Below are positions 1 through 6,310 of a stretch of 8,471 nt of DNA, piece after piece. The stretch is from Holosporales bacterium. Its GTDB lineage: Bacteria > Pseudomonadota > Alphaproteobacteria > UBA3830 > JAIRMZ01. Below the pieces are notes generated by a model. The model was not told the DNA's origin, made no database searches, and was given only the letters and a program-made list of their open reading frames with translations. Position numbers and translations under genes: made by a program. The DNA lies in assembly GCA_031255325.1 (NCBI GenBank), contig JAIRST010000069.1, positions 1 to 8,471 of the forward strand, written 5' to 3'. Each line of letters begins with the position of its first letter. Positions within the stretch are counted from its first letter, which is position 1.

Positions 1-562
1 CGATAGAGTAAAAGTTGATTGAACGATAGAGAACCGAGCAAAATAAAGCAGGTGAGATAAGGAAAAGTTTCAAAAGATGCTTCTAGCCTTAAGAAAAGAA
101 GATAATGCCGGGTCAACAAAAGGAGACGTTGCGTTGTGCTTAAAAGAAAGAAGGTTTTTGAAGAATTATGACAGGCATCATATCTTTACCAGTTGGTTAT
201 TTGATGTGTAGTGCGGAAATGACTTTCTCTAGAGGATAGTAAGATTTAAAATTAAGAGAATATTTTAATAAGATAAAGTTCTCAATCACCCTATTTTTTA
301 TTAGAACCCATTGCCTTTCATATACTAAAACGAAATAAAGATAACATATTTATTTTAAAAGAAACACAAGTAGAAATGAATTATTGTATAGACTTTTTCT
401 CTATAGGTCCTCTATGTCCCTTTTATCCATTCCCCCCATAACTCAATGCAATATGTTTTCAGAATCTTGAAATCCGACACAAATTGCTCCTAAAGCCTAT
501 AGAGATTCCAAAATTCGTAAATCATGGACAAGGAAACAAAAAAGGTTTCATTATGCTTCTCA
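1..562. other. Upstream region without a convincing gene
   Basis: No reading frame here resembles a known protein. The first ~165 nt are rich in A and G on the + strand, with runs such as AAGAAAAGAAGAT. The stretch from about 390 to 470 is pyrimidine-rich and includes six consecutive C at 432-437. A 44-codon open frame at 77-211 has no good ribosome binding site and no recognisable similarity. An 8-bp direct repeat CGATAGAG occurs at 1-8 and 24-31, and a 9-bp inverted repeat lies at 399-407/496-504. The dusB promoter should lie in this region, but I could not pick convincing -35/-10 boxes. No tRNA-like sequence was seen. Confidence 0.6.
399..504. repeat. 9-bp inverted repeat upstream of dusB
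   Basis: CTCTATAGG at 399-407 is repeated as its exact reverse complement CCTATAGAG at 496-504, with 88 bp between the arms. Each arm contains the palindrome CTATAG. It sits 60-165 bp upstream of the likely dusB start. It could be a pair of operator half-sites or the arms of a long RNA stem, or it could be chance in AT-rich DNA; the sequence alone does not decide. Confidence 0.35.
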
Positions 563-1549
563 ATGAGTATGAACAGAATCATTCCCTCCATCAAAATAGG
601 AGCGCATGTTTTGCCCCCTGTTTTTTTAGCCCCGATGGCAGGTATCACGGATGCAGCATTTCGAGAAACAGTCAGCGATTTTGGTTATGTTCCCATGATT
701 ACCGAGATGGTCACTTCCGAAGCATGTGTTCGGAAAAATCCCAAAACTCTACGAATGATGGATTTTTATCAAGGGGAATCTCCAAAAATTGTTCAGCTTG
801 TTGGAGGTACGCCAGAACGCATGGCAGAAGCGGTAAAGATTAGTGCAGATCATGGAGCGGATATTCTGAACATCAACATGGGGTGTCCGATGAAAAAAAT
901 CGTTCATGGTGAAGCAGGAGCCGCCTTAATGCGAGATCATAATCTTGCTAAAAAAATCTTACATGCTGTTGTACGAGCGACGTCTCTTCCTGTAACCTTA
1001 AAGATGCGTCTTGGATGGGATACACACCAAAAAAATGCATTGGAAATAGCTCGTATAGCTGAAGAGGTGGGGATTTCTCTTATTATTGTTCATGGACGTA
1101 CGCGATCCCAATTTTATACTGGTATGGCAGATTGGGAGGCTGTTGGAGAGGTAAAAAAGAGCGTGCGTATTCCAGTCATTGTAAACGGAGATATTAAAAA
1201 TACAGCGACTGCAATGGCTGCCCTAAATGCTTCGTGCGCAGATGGAATCATGGTCGGACGAGCGGCGCTGGGGGCTCCTTGGCTTCCATGTCAACTTGCT
1301 TCTTTTCTGACAACGGAGGTACTGGTTGAACAACACCCTTTGATGATTCAACAAACGGTTATTAGACACTTAGATCGTATGGTAGCGTTTTATGGTCAAG
1401 AAAGAGCAGTATGTATTTCACGTAAACATATGTGTTGGTATAGTAAAGGTTTAGAAAAAGCAGCAACCTTTCGTACGCACGTTAATAAAGCGCTTTCGAT
1501 ACAAGAGATAAAACAGTACGTTGAAGAGTTTATGCATGAACAACAATAA
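563..1549 (+). CDS. dusB: tRNA-dihydrouridine synthase DusB
   Basis: This is an FMN-dependent enzyme that reduces specific uridines in the tRNA D-loop to dihydrouridine, using NADPH, in the cytoplasm. In the 328-aa product the TIM-barrel start is seen as FLAPMAGITD. The signature NINMGCPMKK holds the catalytic Cys108, LKMR holds the conserved Lys147, and HGRTRSQFYTG (from about 177), NGD and GRAALGAPW form the phosphate/FMN-binding part. The C-terminal helical domain has the family's RKHMCWYSKGL. Start choice is uncertain: an in-frame ATG at 524 gives 341 aa, ATG 563 fits the family N-terminus better, ATG 569 is also possible, and none has a clear ribosome binding site. The gene overlaps the next by 14 nt, so the two are probably cotranscribed. 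The older family name is NifR3. In many Alphaproteobacteria dusB precedes ntrB-ntrC; here only an NtrC-tail-like gene follows. Confidence 0.93.
   Translation: MSMNRIIPSIKIGAHVLPPVFLAPMAGITDAAFRETVSDFGYVPMITEMVTSEACVRKNPKTLRMMDFYQGESPKIVQLVGGTPERMAEAVKISADHGADILNINMGCPMKKIVHGEAGAALMRDHNLAKKILHAVVRATSLPVTLKMRLGWDTHQKNALEIARIAEEVGISLIIVHGRTRSQFYTGMADWEAVGEVKKSVRIPVIVNGDIKNTATAMAALNASCADGIMVGRAALGAPWLPCQLASFLTTEVLVEQHPLMIQQTVIRHLDRMVAFYGQERAVCISRKHMCWYSKGLEKAATFRTHVNKALSIQEIKQYVEEFMHEQQ
1523..1528 (+). promoter_or_regulatory. Ribosome binding site of the Fis-like gene
   Basis: GAAGAG lies 7 nt upstream of ATG 1536, inside the end of dusB. It favours ATG 1536 over the in-frame TTG at 1521. The match to the Shine-Dalgarno consensus is only moderate. 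Confidence 0.4.
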
Positions 1550-1844
1550 GCATAATACTAAAAATGAAACTCCTCTTTTTGAGAAAATCGATACGAAAGA
1601 AGAACACACAGGCGTTTTAGACGGCTTAGGGGAAGCTTTAGCAAGATATTTCAAAGCACATGCAGATGGAAATATCCCGACGGGCTTGTATAACTGCGTT
1701 ATTCAAGAGGCGGAAAGACATCTTCTCTACCAGACATTGGTGTTTACAGGCAATAACCAAATGCGTACGGCTTATATATTGGGCATCAGTAGAAACACGT
1801 TAAGAAAAAAGCTTTTAAAGCTAAAACAGGAAACGCCTCCCTAA
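1536..1844 (+). CDS. Fis-like / NtrC C-terminal-type DNA-binding protein
   Basis: This is a 102-aa protein with the HTH_8 (Fis-type) fold. The N-terminal ~25 residues are polar and not recognisable. Residues 31-48 (LGEALARYF.AHADGNIP) and 50-64 (GLYNCVIQEAERHLL) form the dimerisation helices. The helix-turn-helix follows at about 72-95, with NNQMRTAYILGISRNTLRKK. E. coli Fis is 98 aa and shares the same order (LY..V..EVE..LL, then GNQ.RAA..MGI.R.TLRKK). The segment YF..H....P.GLY..VI.E.ER.LL is closer to the C-terminal domain of alphaproteobacterial NtrC. There is no receiver or AAA+ domain, so it cannot act as a sigma-54 activator. It probably binds and bends DNA as a dimer, as a nucleoid-associated protein or regulator. 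It overlaps dusB by 14 nt, which gives the same order as the gammaproteobacterial dusB-fis operon. The fold is certain; the role is inferred. Confidence 0.85.
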   Translation: MNNNKHNTKNETPLFEKIDTKEEHTGVLDGLGEALARYFKAHADGNIPTGLYNCVIQEAERHLLYQTLVFTGNNQMRTAYILGISRNTLRKKLLKLKQETPP

Positions 1845-1980
1845 AAACCTTCAAAGAAATAAAAAAGCACTTCATGCGTCGAAAAATTGAAATGGAATTG
1901 ACCTCTATATAAGGTTTTGGAGTTATCTATAGCGAATCCTTAAAATTACAAAATATAATCTTGGACTTCGTACCGTAATT

Positions 1981-2108
1981 TCCAGAAAAAAATTACACCT
2001 CACATTCACCATCATCGCTGAAATTCACAACTTGGCTCTTCCCACATAAATATCATTTCCAAAATATACCTCATTCCATTCCTATCTCTTCCTAAATACT
2101 CACTTCCA
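1981..2108 (+). terminator. Possible Rho-dependent terminator region (C-rich, G-free)
   Basis: On the + strand this stretch is very poor in G and rich in C. From 2036 to 2108 there are 73 consecutive bases with no G and about 25 C. Over 1981-2108 there are about 41 C against 5 G. A C-over-G bubble of this size with little secondary structure is the known character of a Rho utilisation site. It begins about 135 nt after the last + strand gene, where no intrinsic terminator is visible, and would stop transcripts of the dusB operon before they run antisense into suhB. TTCC recurs six times within it. The function is inferred from composition only. Confidence 0.4.
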
Positions 2109-2124
2109 GAGCAAGTTCATTTAA

Positions 2125-2149
2125 TCAAAAACACATTTTTAAGAATGTG
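2125..2149 (-). terminator. Weak intrinsic terminator after suhB
   Basis: Read on the - strand, CACATT and AATGTG form a 6-bp stem around a 6-nt loop, followed directly by TTTTTGATT. It lies about 70 nt past the suhB stop codon. The stem is short and has only two G-C pairs, so termination would be weak; it is the best candidate for the end of the efp-suhB transcript. Confidence 0.4.
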
Positions 2150-2220
2150 AAGGTATCACAAAAGCGACCATAGTATTTTCAAACCCAGGAAGACTTTTAT
2201 ACGCATAATATTCTTGTGAT

Positions 2221-2997
2221 CTATTCCATAAAAAGCTTTAGTTGCATAAGTTGCTCATGCAAGGCAAGATTTGATGCAATTAAGGAGGTTCCGCATACTT
2301 TTTGACCGTTAGCATCCACTATAATACCACCTGCCTCTTGTACCAACAGAATCCCGGCGGCAATATCCCAGAAGGATTGAGCTCCTGAAAGACACGCATC
2401 GAAACGCCCCGCAGCAAGATACGCTAAATTCAATGCTATAGCGCCTGGCTTTCGAATCCCCATCGTTTTTGTTGCAAGGAGCGGTAAATGCGTAAAGGGC
2501 ATACATGAAAAAGCAATCAAAGCTTCTGATAAATCCTGACGCTCACGGATACGCAAGCGCTGGTTATTTAAATAAGCTCCGCATCCTCTTTCAGCATAAA
2601 AGAGCTCATTACGCAAGGGATCGTACACAACGCCAGCTATAATTTGGCCACCTTTTTCTAATGCAACAGAAATCGCCCAATAAGGAAAGCCATGTAAGTA
2701 ATTGTGCGTGCCATCGAGTGGATCGATAATCCACCGACAAGAAAGATCCTCTCCATCGATGTTCCCGCTTTCTTCTGTTAGAAAGCTGTAAGAAGGATGG
2801 GCTCGCCGCAACTCTTCAACAAGCACCTTTTCCGCATTAAGGTCAGCCGTCGTGACAAAATCACGAGGCCCTTTTCTGGAAACTTTTATATGTTCAAGCT
2901 CGCTAAAATCGCGCAGAAGCCCACGCGATGCTTTCAAAACAGCACGCGACATGATGGTAATCAATGGGGAAGTACAAGCCAGCTGTGCGCTTCGCAT
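2221..2997 (-). CDS. suhB: Inositol monophosphatase family protein SuhB
   Basis: This 258-aa protein belongs to the Mg2+-dependent, Li+-sensitive inositol monophosphatase superfamily and hydrolyses inositol phosphates or related phosphomonoesters. In E. coli, SuhB also takes part in rRNA transcription antitermination. The metal-binding motif FLTEESG supplies Glu75/Glu76. Motif A, DPLDGTHNYLHGFPYW (from Asp92), supplies Asp92 and Asp95. Motif B is seen as LAYLAAGRFD followed by WDIAAGILLVQEAGG (Asp211). Asn190 in ALNLAY stands where many relatives have Asp. The frame stays open upstream to 3105, but that part would lie inside efp; ATG 2997 gives the usual family N-terminus and leaves 4 bp after the efp stop. 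A weak AAGAT sequence precedes it, and translation is probably coupled to efp. efp-suhB is a common alphaproteobacterial pair. Confidence 0.93.
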   Translation of the reverse strand: MRSAQLACTSPLITIMSRAVLKASRGLLRDFSELEHIKVSRKGPRDFVTTADLNAEKVLVEELRRAHPSYSFLTEESGNIDGEDLSCRWIIDPLDGTHNYLHGFPYWAISVALEKGGQIIAGVVYDPLRNELFYAERGCGAYLNNQRLRIRERQDLSEALIAFSCMPFTHLPLLATKTMGIRKPGAIALNLAYLAAGRFDACLSGAQSFWDIAAGILLVQEAGGIIVDANGQKVCGTSLIASNLALHEQLMQLKLFME

Positions 2998-3001
2998 AAT
3001 C

Positions 3002-3571
3002 TTAATCTTTCGCGCGTTCAACGTACGTCGCATCAGCAGTATTAACAACGATACGGGTACCATCTTCAATATGCGGCGGTACCATAATACGGACTCCATT
3101 TTCAAGTATCGCGGGTTTATAGGAAGATGTTGCTGTCTGACCTTTTGTCACTGGATCGGCATTTTTAACAGCGAAGATGGCTGTATCAGGAATGATTACC
3201 CCAACGATTTCTCCTTCATAAGAAGAAACCTTTACGGCGTCTCCTTCTTTTAAAAACACGGCTCCTTCGCCGATTTGCTCGCGCGTAACCTGAATTTGAT
3301 CAAAGGTCTCTGCATGCATCAATGTATAAGAGGAATCTCCATCTTTATAAAGAAGCTGGTATGGATCTTCATCAAGGCGTGCCCGCTCAACAGACTCATC
3401 AGAGCGAAAACGCTCGTTTAATTTTGTACCATCCCGAATATCTTTAAGCTCAACCTGCATGTATGCTCCCCCCTTGCCGGGTTTTACATGTTGCGTTTTC
3501 GTGGCCGTCCACAAACGCCTCTTGTGTTCTAAAACCATGCCAGGACGTATTGCATTTCCATCAATTTTCAT
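3002..3571 (-). CDS. efp: Translation elongation factor P
   Basis: EF-P binds between the P and E sites of the ribosome and relieves stalling at consecutive prolines. The 189-aa length is normal. Residues 1-64 form the KOW-like domain I, about 65-130 the first OB domain, and the rest the second OB domain, which ends with the conserved IMVPPHIEDGTRIVVNT. The tip loop HVKPGKGGA carries Lys33, equivalent to E. coli Lys34, which EpmA/EpmB lysylate. A Lys rather than an Arg at the tip argues for the EpmA-type pathway and against EarP rhamnosylation; whether this organism has EpmA cannot be seen. The start ATG is preceded by AGG about 9 nt upstream. It is first in an operon with suhB, behind a 396-bp leader/spacer. 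Confidence 0.96.
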   Translation of the reverse strand: MKIDGNAIRPGMVLEHKRRLWTATKTQHVKPGKGGAYMQVELKDIRDGTKLNERFRSDESVERARLDEDPYQLLYKDGDSSYTLMHAETFDQIQVTREQIGEGAVFLKEGDAVKVSSYEGEIVGVIIPDTAIFAVKNADPVTKGQTATSSYKPAILENGVRIMVPPHIEDGTRIVVNTADATYVERAKD

Positions 3572-3669
3572 TATAAAACCTATGTACTTTCAATGCTAAA
3601 ATTCTATTGTAAGCATCTATGAAATTTACAGCGACTGCAAGGAGAACAAAAGAAGTATCGTTTATTTGT

Positions 3670-3696
3670 TTTTACCTCTTTGTATAGAGGATAAAA
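3670..3696. repeat. Bulged hairpin in the efp upstream region
   Basis: TTTTACCTCT (3670-3679) pairs with AGAGG plus TAAAA (3686-3696) around a 6-nt loop, with one A bulged at 3691. On the + strand it is followed by TTTTT, like an intrinsic terminator, but no + strand gene lies before it. On the - strand it lies about 100 nt ahead of efp and could belong to its leader or promoter region. Confidence 0.3.
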
Positions 3697-3849
3697 TTTT
3701 TAAAAAAATTAAGGCTAAAAACAAGAAACATGTTTTATAGTTTTCTTTAATTCCTTGGAAATTTTATGTCTATTAGTAATAGCATAATAATTTAGATGTA
3801 TTATAAATGGATTAAAACCTAAAAAGATTATGAGAATATTCTTCTATTG

Positions 3850-3906
3850 AAGATAGGAAAAACACACATTCTCTTCCGTTGCTGCCGTTCAGATTTATCC
3901 TATCTT
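3850..3906. repeat. Imperfect 13-bp inverted repeat downstream of potG
   Basis: AAGATAGGA at 3850-3858 and TCCTATCTT at 3898-3906 pair perfectly. After one A/A mismatch, three more A-T pairs extend the stem to 12 of 13 positions around a 31-nt loop. It begins about 60 nt past the potG stop. No T-run follows at once on the - strand, so it is not a classical terminator; a 3' structure that protects the pot mRNA, or a small RNA, is possible. Confidence 0.35.
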
Positions 3907-3967
3907 AGTCTAAATTTTATATGATTTTTCATCAAGATATTACTTAGAATCTTGCAAGCATAATCAA

Positions 3968-5113
3968 CTATGACGTTAGCACAACACTGTTTTCAGGACG
4001 CCAATAAAGGTAGACCTCATCATCCCATTGAATGGGACGTTCCGCAGCGCGCACAAGATTGAGAACTGTTGAGAGCGTCACCTGACCAGAGGTTAAGGTA
4101 ACATAATAAATGGACACATCCCCTAAATAAGCAATATCGCGTACTGTACCCTTTGTGCAATTGCGTTTTGTATCCTTTGGAGCTTCTTTTGAGATCATCA
4201 CTTTTTCGGGACGTATGGCTACATGCACATGCGCCCCTACAGGAGCTGAAGCGGAGTGCTCGACATAAAGCTCGCACCCAGCATGCAGGGAATCTACACA
4301 GGTATGCGTCTTACTGTCATCCGTCACAATTCCTTCGAATAAATTAATAGTTCCAATAAAATTGGCAACAAATCGTGAGTTCGGATATTCGTAAACCTCG
4401 GCAGGTGTTCCCACTTGTAGAATACGCCCTTCACGCATAACACCTACGCGTGATGACATCGTCATCGCTTCTTCTTGATCATGAGAAACCATAACAAACG
4501 TAATTCCTACTTTTTCTTGAATGTTGACCAGTTCTAACTGTGTCTGTTCCCGTAACTTCTTATCCAATGCTGAAAGAGGTTCGTCTAAGAGCAACAGTTT
4601 GGGACGTTTAACAAGGCTTCTTGCAAGGGCTACACGCTGACGCTGCCCTCCTGAAAGTTGATGCGGTCGACGCTCAGCATAAGAGGACATTTGAACCATA
4701 TCCAAGATAGCATCGACGCGCTTTCGGATCTCTATGCGTAGAAGTTTTTCCTGCTTGAGTCCAAAAGCGATATTTTGAGCAACGGTCATATGGGGAAAAA
4801 GGGCATAAGACTGGAACACCATGCTAACAGGGCGCTCGTAAGGAGGAATGTGCGACATATCGACACCATCGATATAAATCTTTCCTGATGTGGATTGCTC
4901 AAAGCCAGCTAACATACGTAAGAGGGTTGTTTTTCCGCATCCCGATTCCCCCAAAAGAGAAAAAAGCTCTCCCTGATAGATGGATAACGTTACATTATTA
5001 ACCGCAATTCCCCCATCAAAAGCTTTAGAAAGGCCTTCTATATAAACGTAAGGTTTTGCATAAGGATCTTGCCACGGCTCAAGGGTACCAGAAGGACGTG
5101 AGGGGGTTGCCAT
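3968..5113 (-). CDS. potG: Polyamine ABC transporter ATP-binding protein PotG
   Basis: This is the ATPase subunit of a putrescine/polyamine importer and works on the inner face of the cytoplasmic membrane. The 381-aa protein has all nucleotide-binding motifs: Walker A GESGCGKTT at 55-63, Q-loop Gln101 in FQSYALFPHMTVAQNIAFGL, signature LSGGQRQR at 153-160, Walker B LLLLDEP ending at 179, D-loop SALD and switch His211 in VSHDQEEAMTM. A C-terminal TOBE domain (about 295-378) ends in a DEVYLYW...SVVLTS segment resembling E. coli PotG more than PotA. ATG 5113 is chosen because AGGAG stands 6 nt upstream and overlaps the potF stop; the genes are 9 bp apart. No permease genes (potH, potI) follow, so membrane partners must be encoded elsewhere or be missing. 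Substrate is inferred from family and potF. Confidence 0.92.
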   Translation of the reverse strand: MATPSRPSGTLEPWQDPYAKPYVYIEGLSKAFDGGIAVNNVTLSIYQGELFSLLGESGCGKTTLLRMLAGFEQSTSGKIYIDGVDMSHIPPYERPVSMVFQSYALFPHMTVAQNIAFGLKQEKLLRIEIRKRVDAILDMVQMSSYAERRPHQLSGGQRQRVALARSLVKRPKLLLLDEPLSALDKKLREQTQLELVNIQEKVGITFVMVSHDQEEAMTMSSRVGVMREGRILQVGTPAEVYEYPNSRFVANFIGTINLFEGIVTDDSKTHTCVDSLHAGCELYVEHSASAPVGAHVHVAIRPEKVMISKEAPKDTKRNCTKGTVRDIAYLGDVSIYYVTLTSGQVTLSTVLNLVRAAERPIQWDDEVYLYWRPENSVVLTS

Positions 5114-5119
5114 TTAATG

Positions 5120-5124
5120 CTCCT
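5120..5124 (-). promoter_or_regulatory. Ribosome binding site of potG
   Basis: AGGAG lies 6 nt before the potG ATG, and its first two bases belong to the potF stop codon TAG. This arrangement suggests translational coupling of the two transporter genes. Confidence 0.7.
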
Positions 5125-6298
5125 AATGCTCAGATTTAATTTTGGTTATAATACGTGTACGCGCTGTTTCATACTCGGCTGACATGTTTTTTTCAACGTA
5201 GCATTTATCGCGCATTTCTTGAGGAGGATAAATCAAGATGTTATTTTTGATTTCTGGCGGAAGATACCGACACGATACCGGAACAGCATTGGCACACATT
5301 GTAAATGCCGTCACAGATGCCATCACCCGTGGGTGCAGAAGGTAAGCGATAAAGGCGTGTGCATTTTTAGGATGAGGAGCATCCCTTGGGATTGCCATGA
5401 CGTCTATCCAAAGGGCAGACCCTTCTTTTGGAAAAATACAGGTTATATCAGTTCTTCCTTCTTCGCCTGCTGCTTGACGTTGCGCCCGCAATATATCTCC
5501 AGATGTTCCAATAATCACAGTTGCCGCTCCGCTAGCAAGATCCTCATATCCCGAGGAATTAAATTTTGTGACAAAAGGGCGCACCGCATGTAATGCTGCT
5601 GCTGCTGCCTCAAGATCATCAAAAGATTCACTTTCTGGATTTTTTCCTAAAAAGGATAACACTGCTGGAATAAGCTCACCCGGCGCATCGCAAAGTTCGA
5701 TACGAGCAGACTTAAGTTGAGCAGCATAAGAAGGGTCAAAAAGAAGTGCCCAACTTTGAGGAATCGTTCCGAGGATTTTTTTGATTTTCCGTGCACGAAT
5801 ACCAATACCCATCATTCCCCACTGGTAAGGAACGGCGTACCTATTGCCAGGATCAATCGATTCTAAACGATGGAGAATGTTAGGGTCTAACTTCCATACA
5901 GATTCAAGGCGTGTTTTATCCAAAGGTTGATAAATACCCGCCTGAAGTTCGCGCGCAAAATAAGGCCATGCAGTAGGGAATACAACGTCATAGCCAGAAC
6001 TTTCCGCAAATAATTTTGTTTCAAGCAATTCACAAGCATCAAAGACATCAAAAATGACATGGATACCGGTCAAAGCTTCAAAATCGGCCAAGATTTTGGG
6101 TGGGATAAAGCCTATCCATCCATACAAATGTAATACTGGCGCCGTATCCAAAGGACCAAGCGCAGCGCGTTCTACCCCATATTGGCTGATACGTTCAATG
6201 GGTACTTTTTCTTGAATACTCCGCAGCAGAATGAACGCAAAGGCACCGCTTAAAGCGCCTATTGACCAGATTTTCCCTCTAAAAGTCCTTTTGTTCAA
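5123..6298 (-). CDS. potF: PotF-like polyamine-binding protein of an ABC importer
   Basis: This is the ligand-capturing subunit of a polyamine importer, in the periplasm or anchored to the membrane. It has 391 aa. Residues 1-11 are basic and 12-25 hydrophobic, with no lipobox Cys and no clear cleavage site, so it may stay membrane-anchored. From residue 54 it follows E. coli PotF closely (GIHVIFDVFDACELLETKL, GIYQPLDK, CDAPGELI, FPKEG, IYPPQEMR). By my alignment Trp61, Glu208, Asp268 and Asp299 match PotF Trp37, Glu185, Asp247 and Asp278. PotF Ser38, Asp39, Trp244 and Tyr314 correspond to Ile62, Gly63, Thr265 and Cys335, so the pocket differs. The start is TTG, supported by AGGCGG 6 nt upstream and by the signal-like segment that begins there. 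It lies 10 bp after gpsA and 9 bp before potG. The substrate could be another polyamine or amine. Confidence 0.85.
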   Translation of the reverse strand: MNKRTFRGKIWSIGALSGAFAFILLRSIQEKVPIERISQYGVERAALGPLDTAPVLHLYGWIGFIPPKILADFEALTGIHVIFDVFDACELLETKLFAESSGYDVVFPTAWPYFARELQAGIYQPLDKTRLESVWKLDPNILHRLESIDPGNRYAVPYQWGMMGIGIRARKIKKILGTIPQSWALLFDPSYAAQLKSARIELCDAPGELIPAVLSFLGKNPESESFDDLEAAAAALHAVRPFVTKFNSSGYEDLASGAATVIIGTSGDILRAQRQAAGEEGRTDITCIFPKEGSALWIDVMAIPRDAPHPKNAHAFIAYLLHPRVMASVTAFTMCANAVPVSCRYLPPEIKNNILIYPPQEMRDKCYVEKNMSAEYETARTRIITKIKSEH

Positions 6299-6304
6299 TG
6301 ATGG

Positions 6305-6310
6305 CCGCCT
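6305..6310 (-). promoter_or_regulatory. Ribosome binding site that supports the TTG start of potF
   Basis: AGGCGG, one mismatch from AGGAGG, lies 6 nt before TTG 6298 and shares two bases with the gpsA stop codon TAG. No ATG or GTG is nearby in this frame, so it decides for the TTG start. Confidence 0.55.

Larger units (their letters stand above)
1845..2220. other. Gene-free spacer between convergent operons
   Basis: These 376 bp separate the ends of the dusB operon (+) and the efp-suhB operon (-). No reading frame of note is present, and I see no remnant of ntrB or the NtrC core. The spacer holds a C-rich, G-free tract on the + strand and a small hairpin with a T-run on the - strand, both listed separately. 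ATCACAA near 2155 and TTGTGAT at 2214-2220 form a short inverted repeat of doubtful meaning. Confidence 0.6.
3572..3967. other. Gene-free spacer upstream of efp and downstream of potG
   Basis: These 396 bp lie between the end of the gpsA-potF-potG operon and the start of efp, both on the - strand. No coding frame is apparent, and the two permease genes that normally follow potG are not here. The spacer must hold the efp promoter, though I found no confident -35/-10 pair. It contains a bulged hairpin at 3670-3696, a longer imperfect inverted repeat at 3850-3906 and a CAAGAT/ATCTTG pair at 3933-3954. No tRNA-like sequence was found. Confidence 0.6.

Noticed and set aside
77..211. A 44-codon open frame on the + strand in the upstream region.
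   Set aside because: There is no well-placed ribosome binding site, no recognisable similarity, and the length is unremarkable for AT-rich DNA. It could be a gene remnant, but nothing supports calling it.
1845..1918. AAAACCTT and AAGGTTTT after the Fis-like gene as a + strand terminator.
   Set aside because: The 8-bp arms are 58 bp apart and no T-run follows, so a terminator hairpin is unlikely.
2998..3105. A longer suhB with 36 extra N-terminal residues.
   Set aside because: The extension lies within the end of efp, does not resemble the family N-terminus, and ATG 2997 sits just after the efp stop as expected in an operon.
3933..3954. CAAGAT/ATCTTG hairpin just after potG as an intrinsic terminator.
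   Set aside because: The stem is 6 bp with a 10-nt loop and is followed on the - strand by an A-rich stretch, not a T-run.
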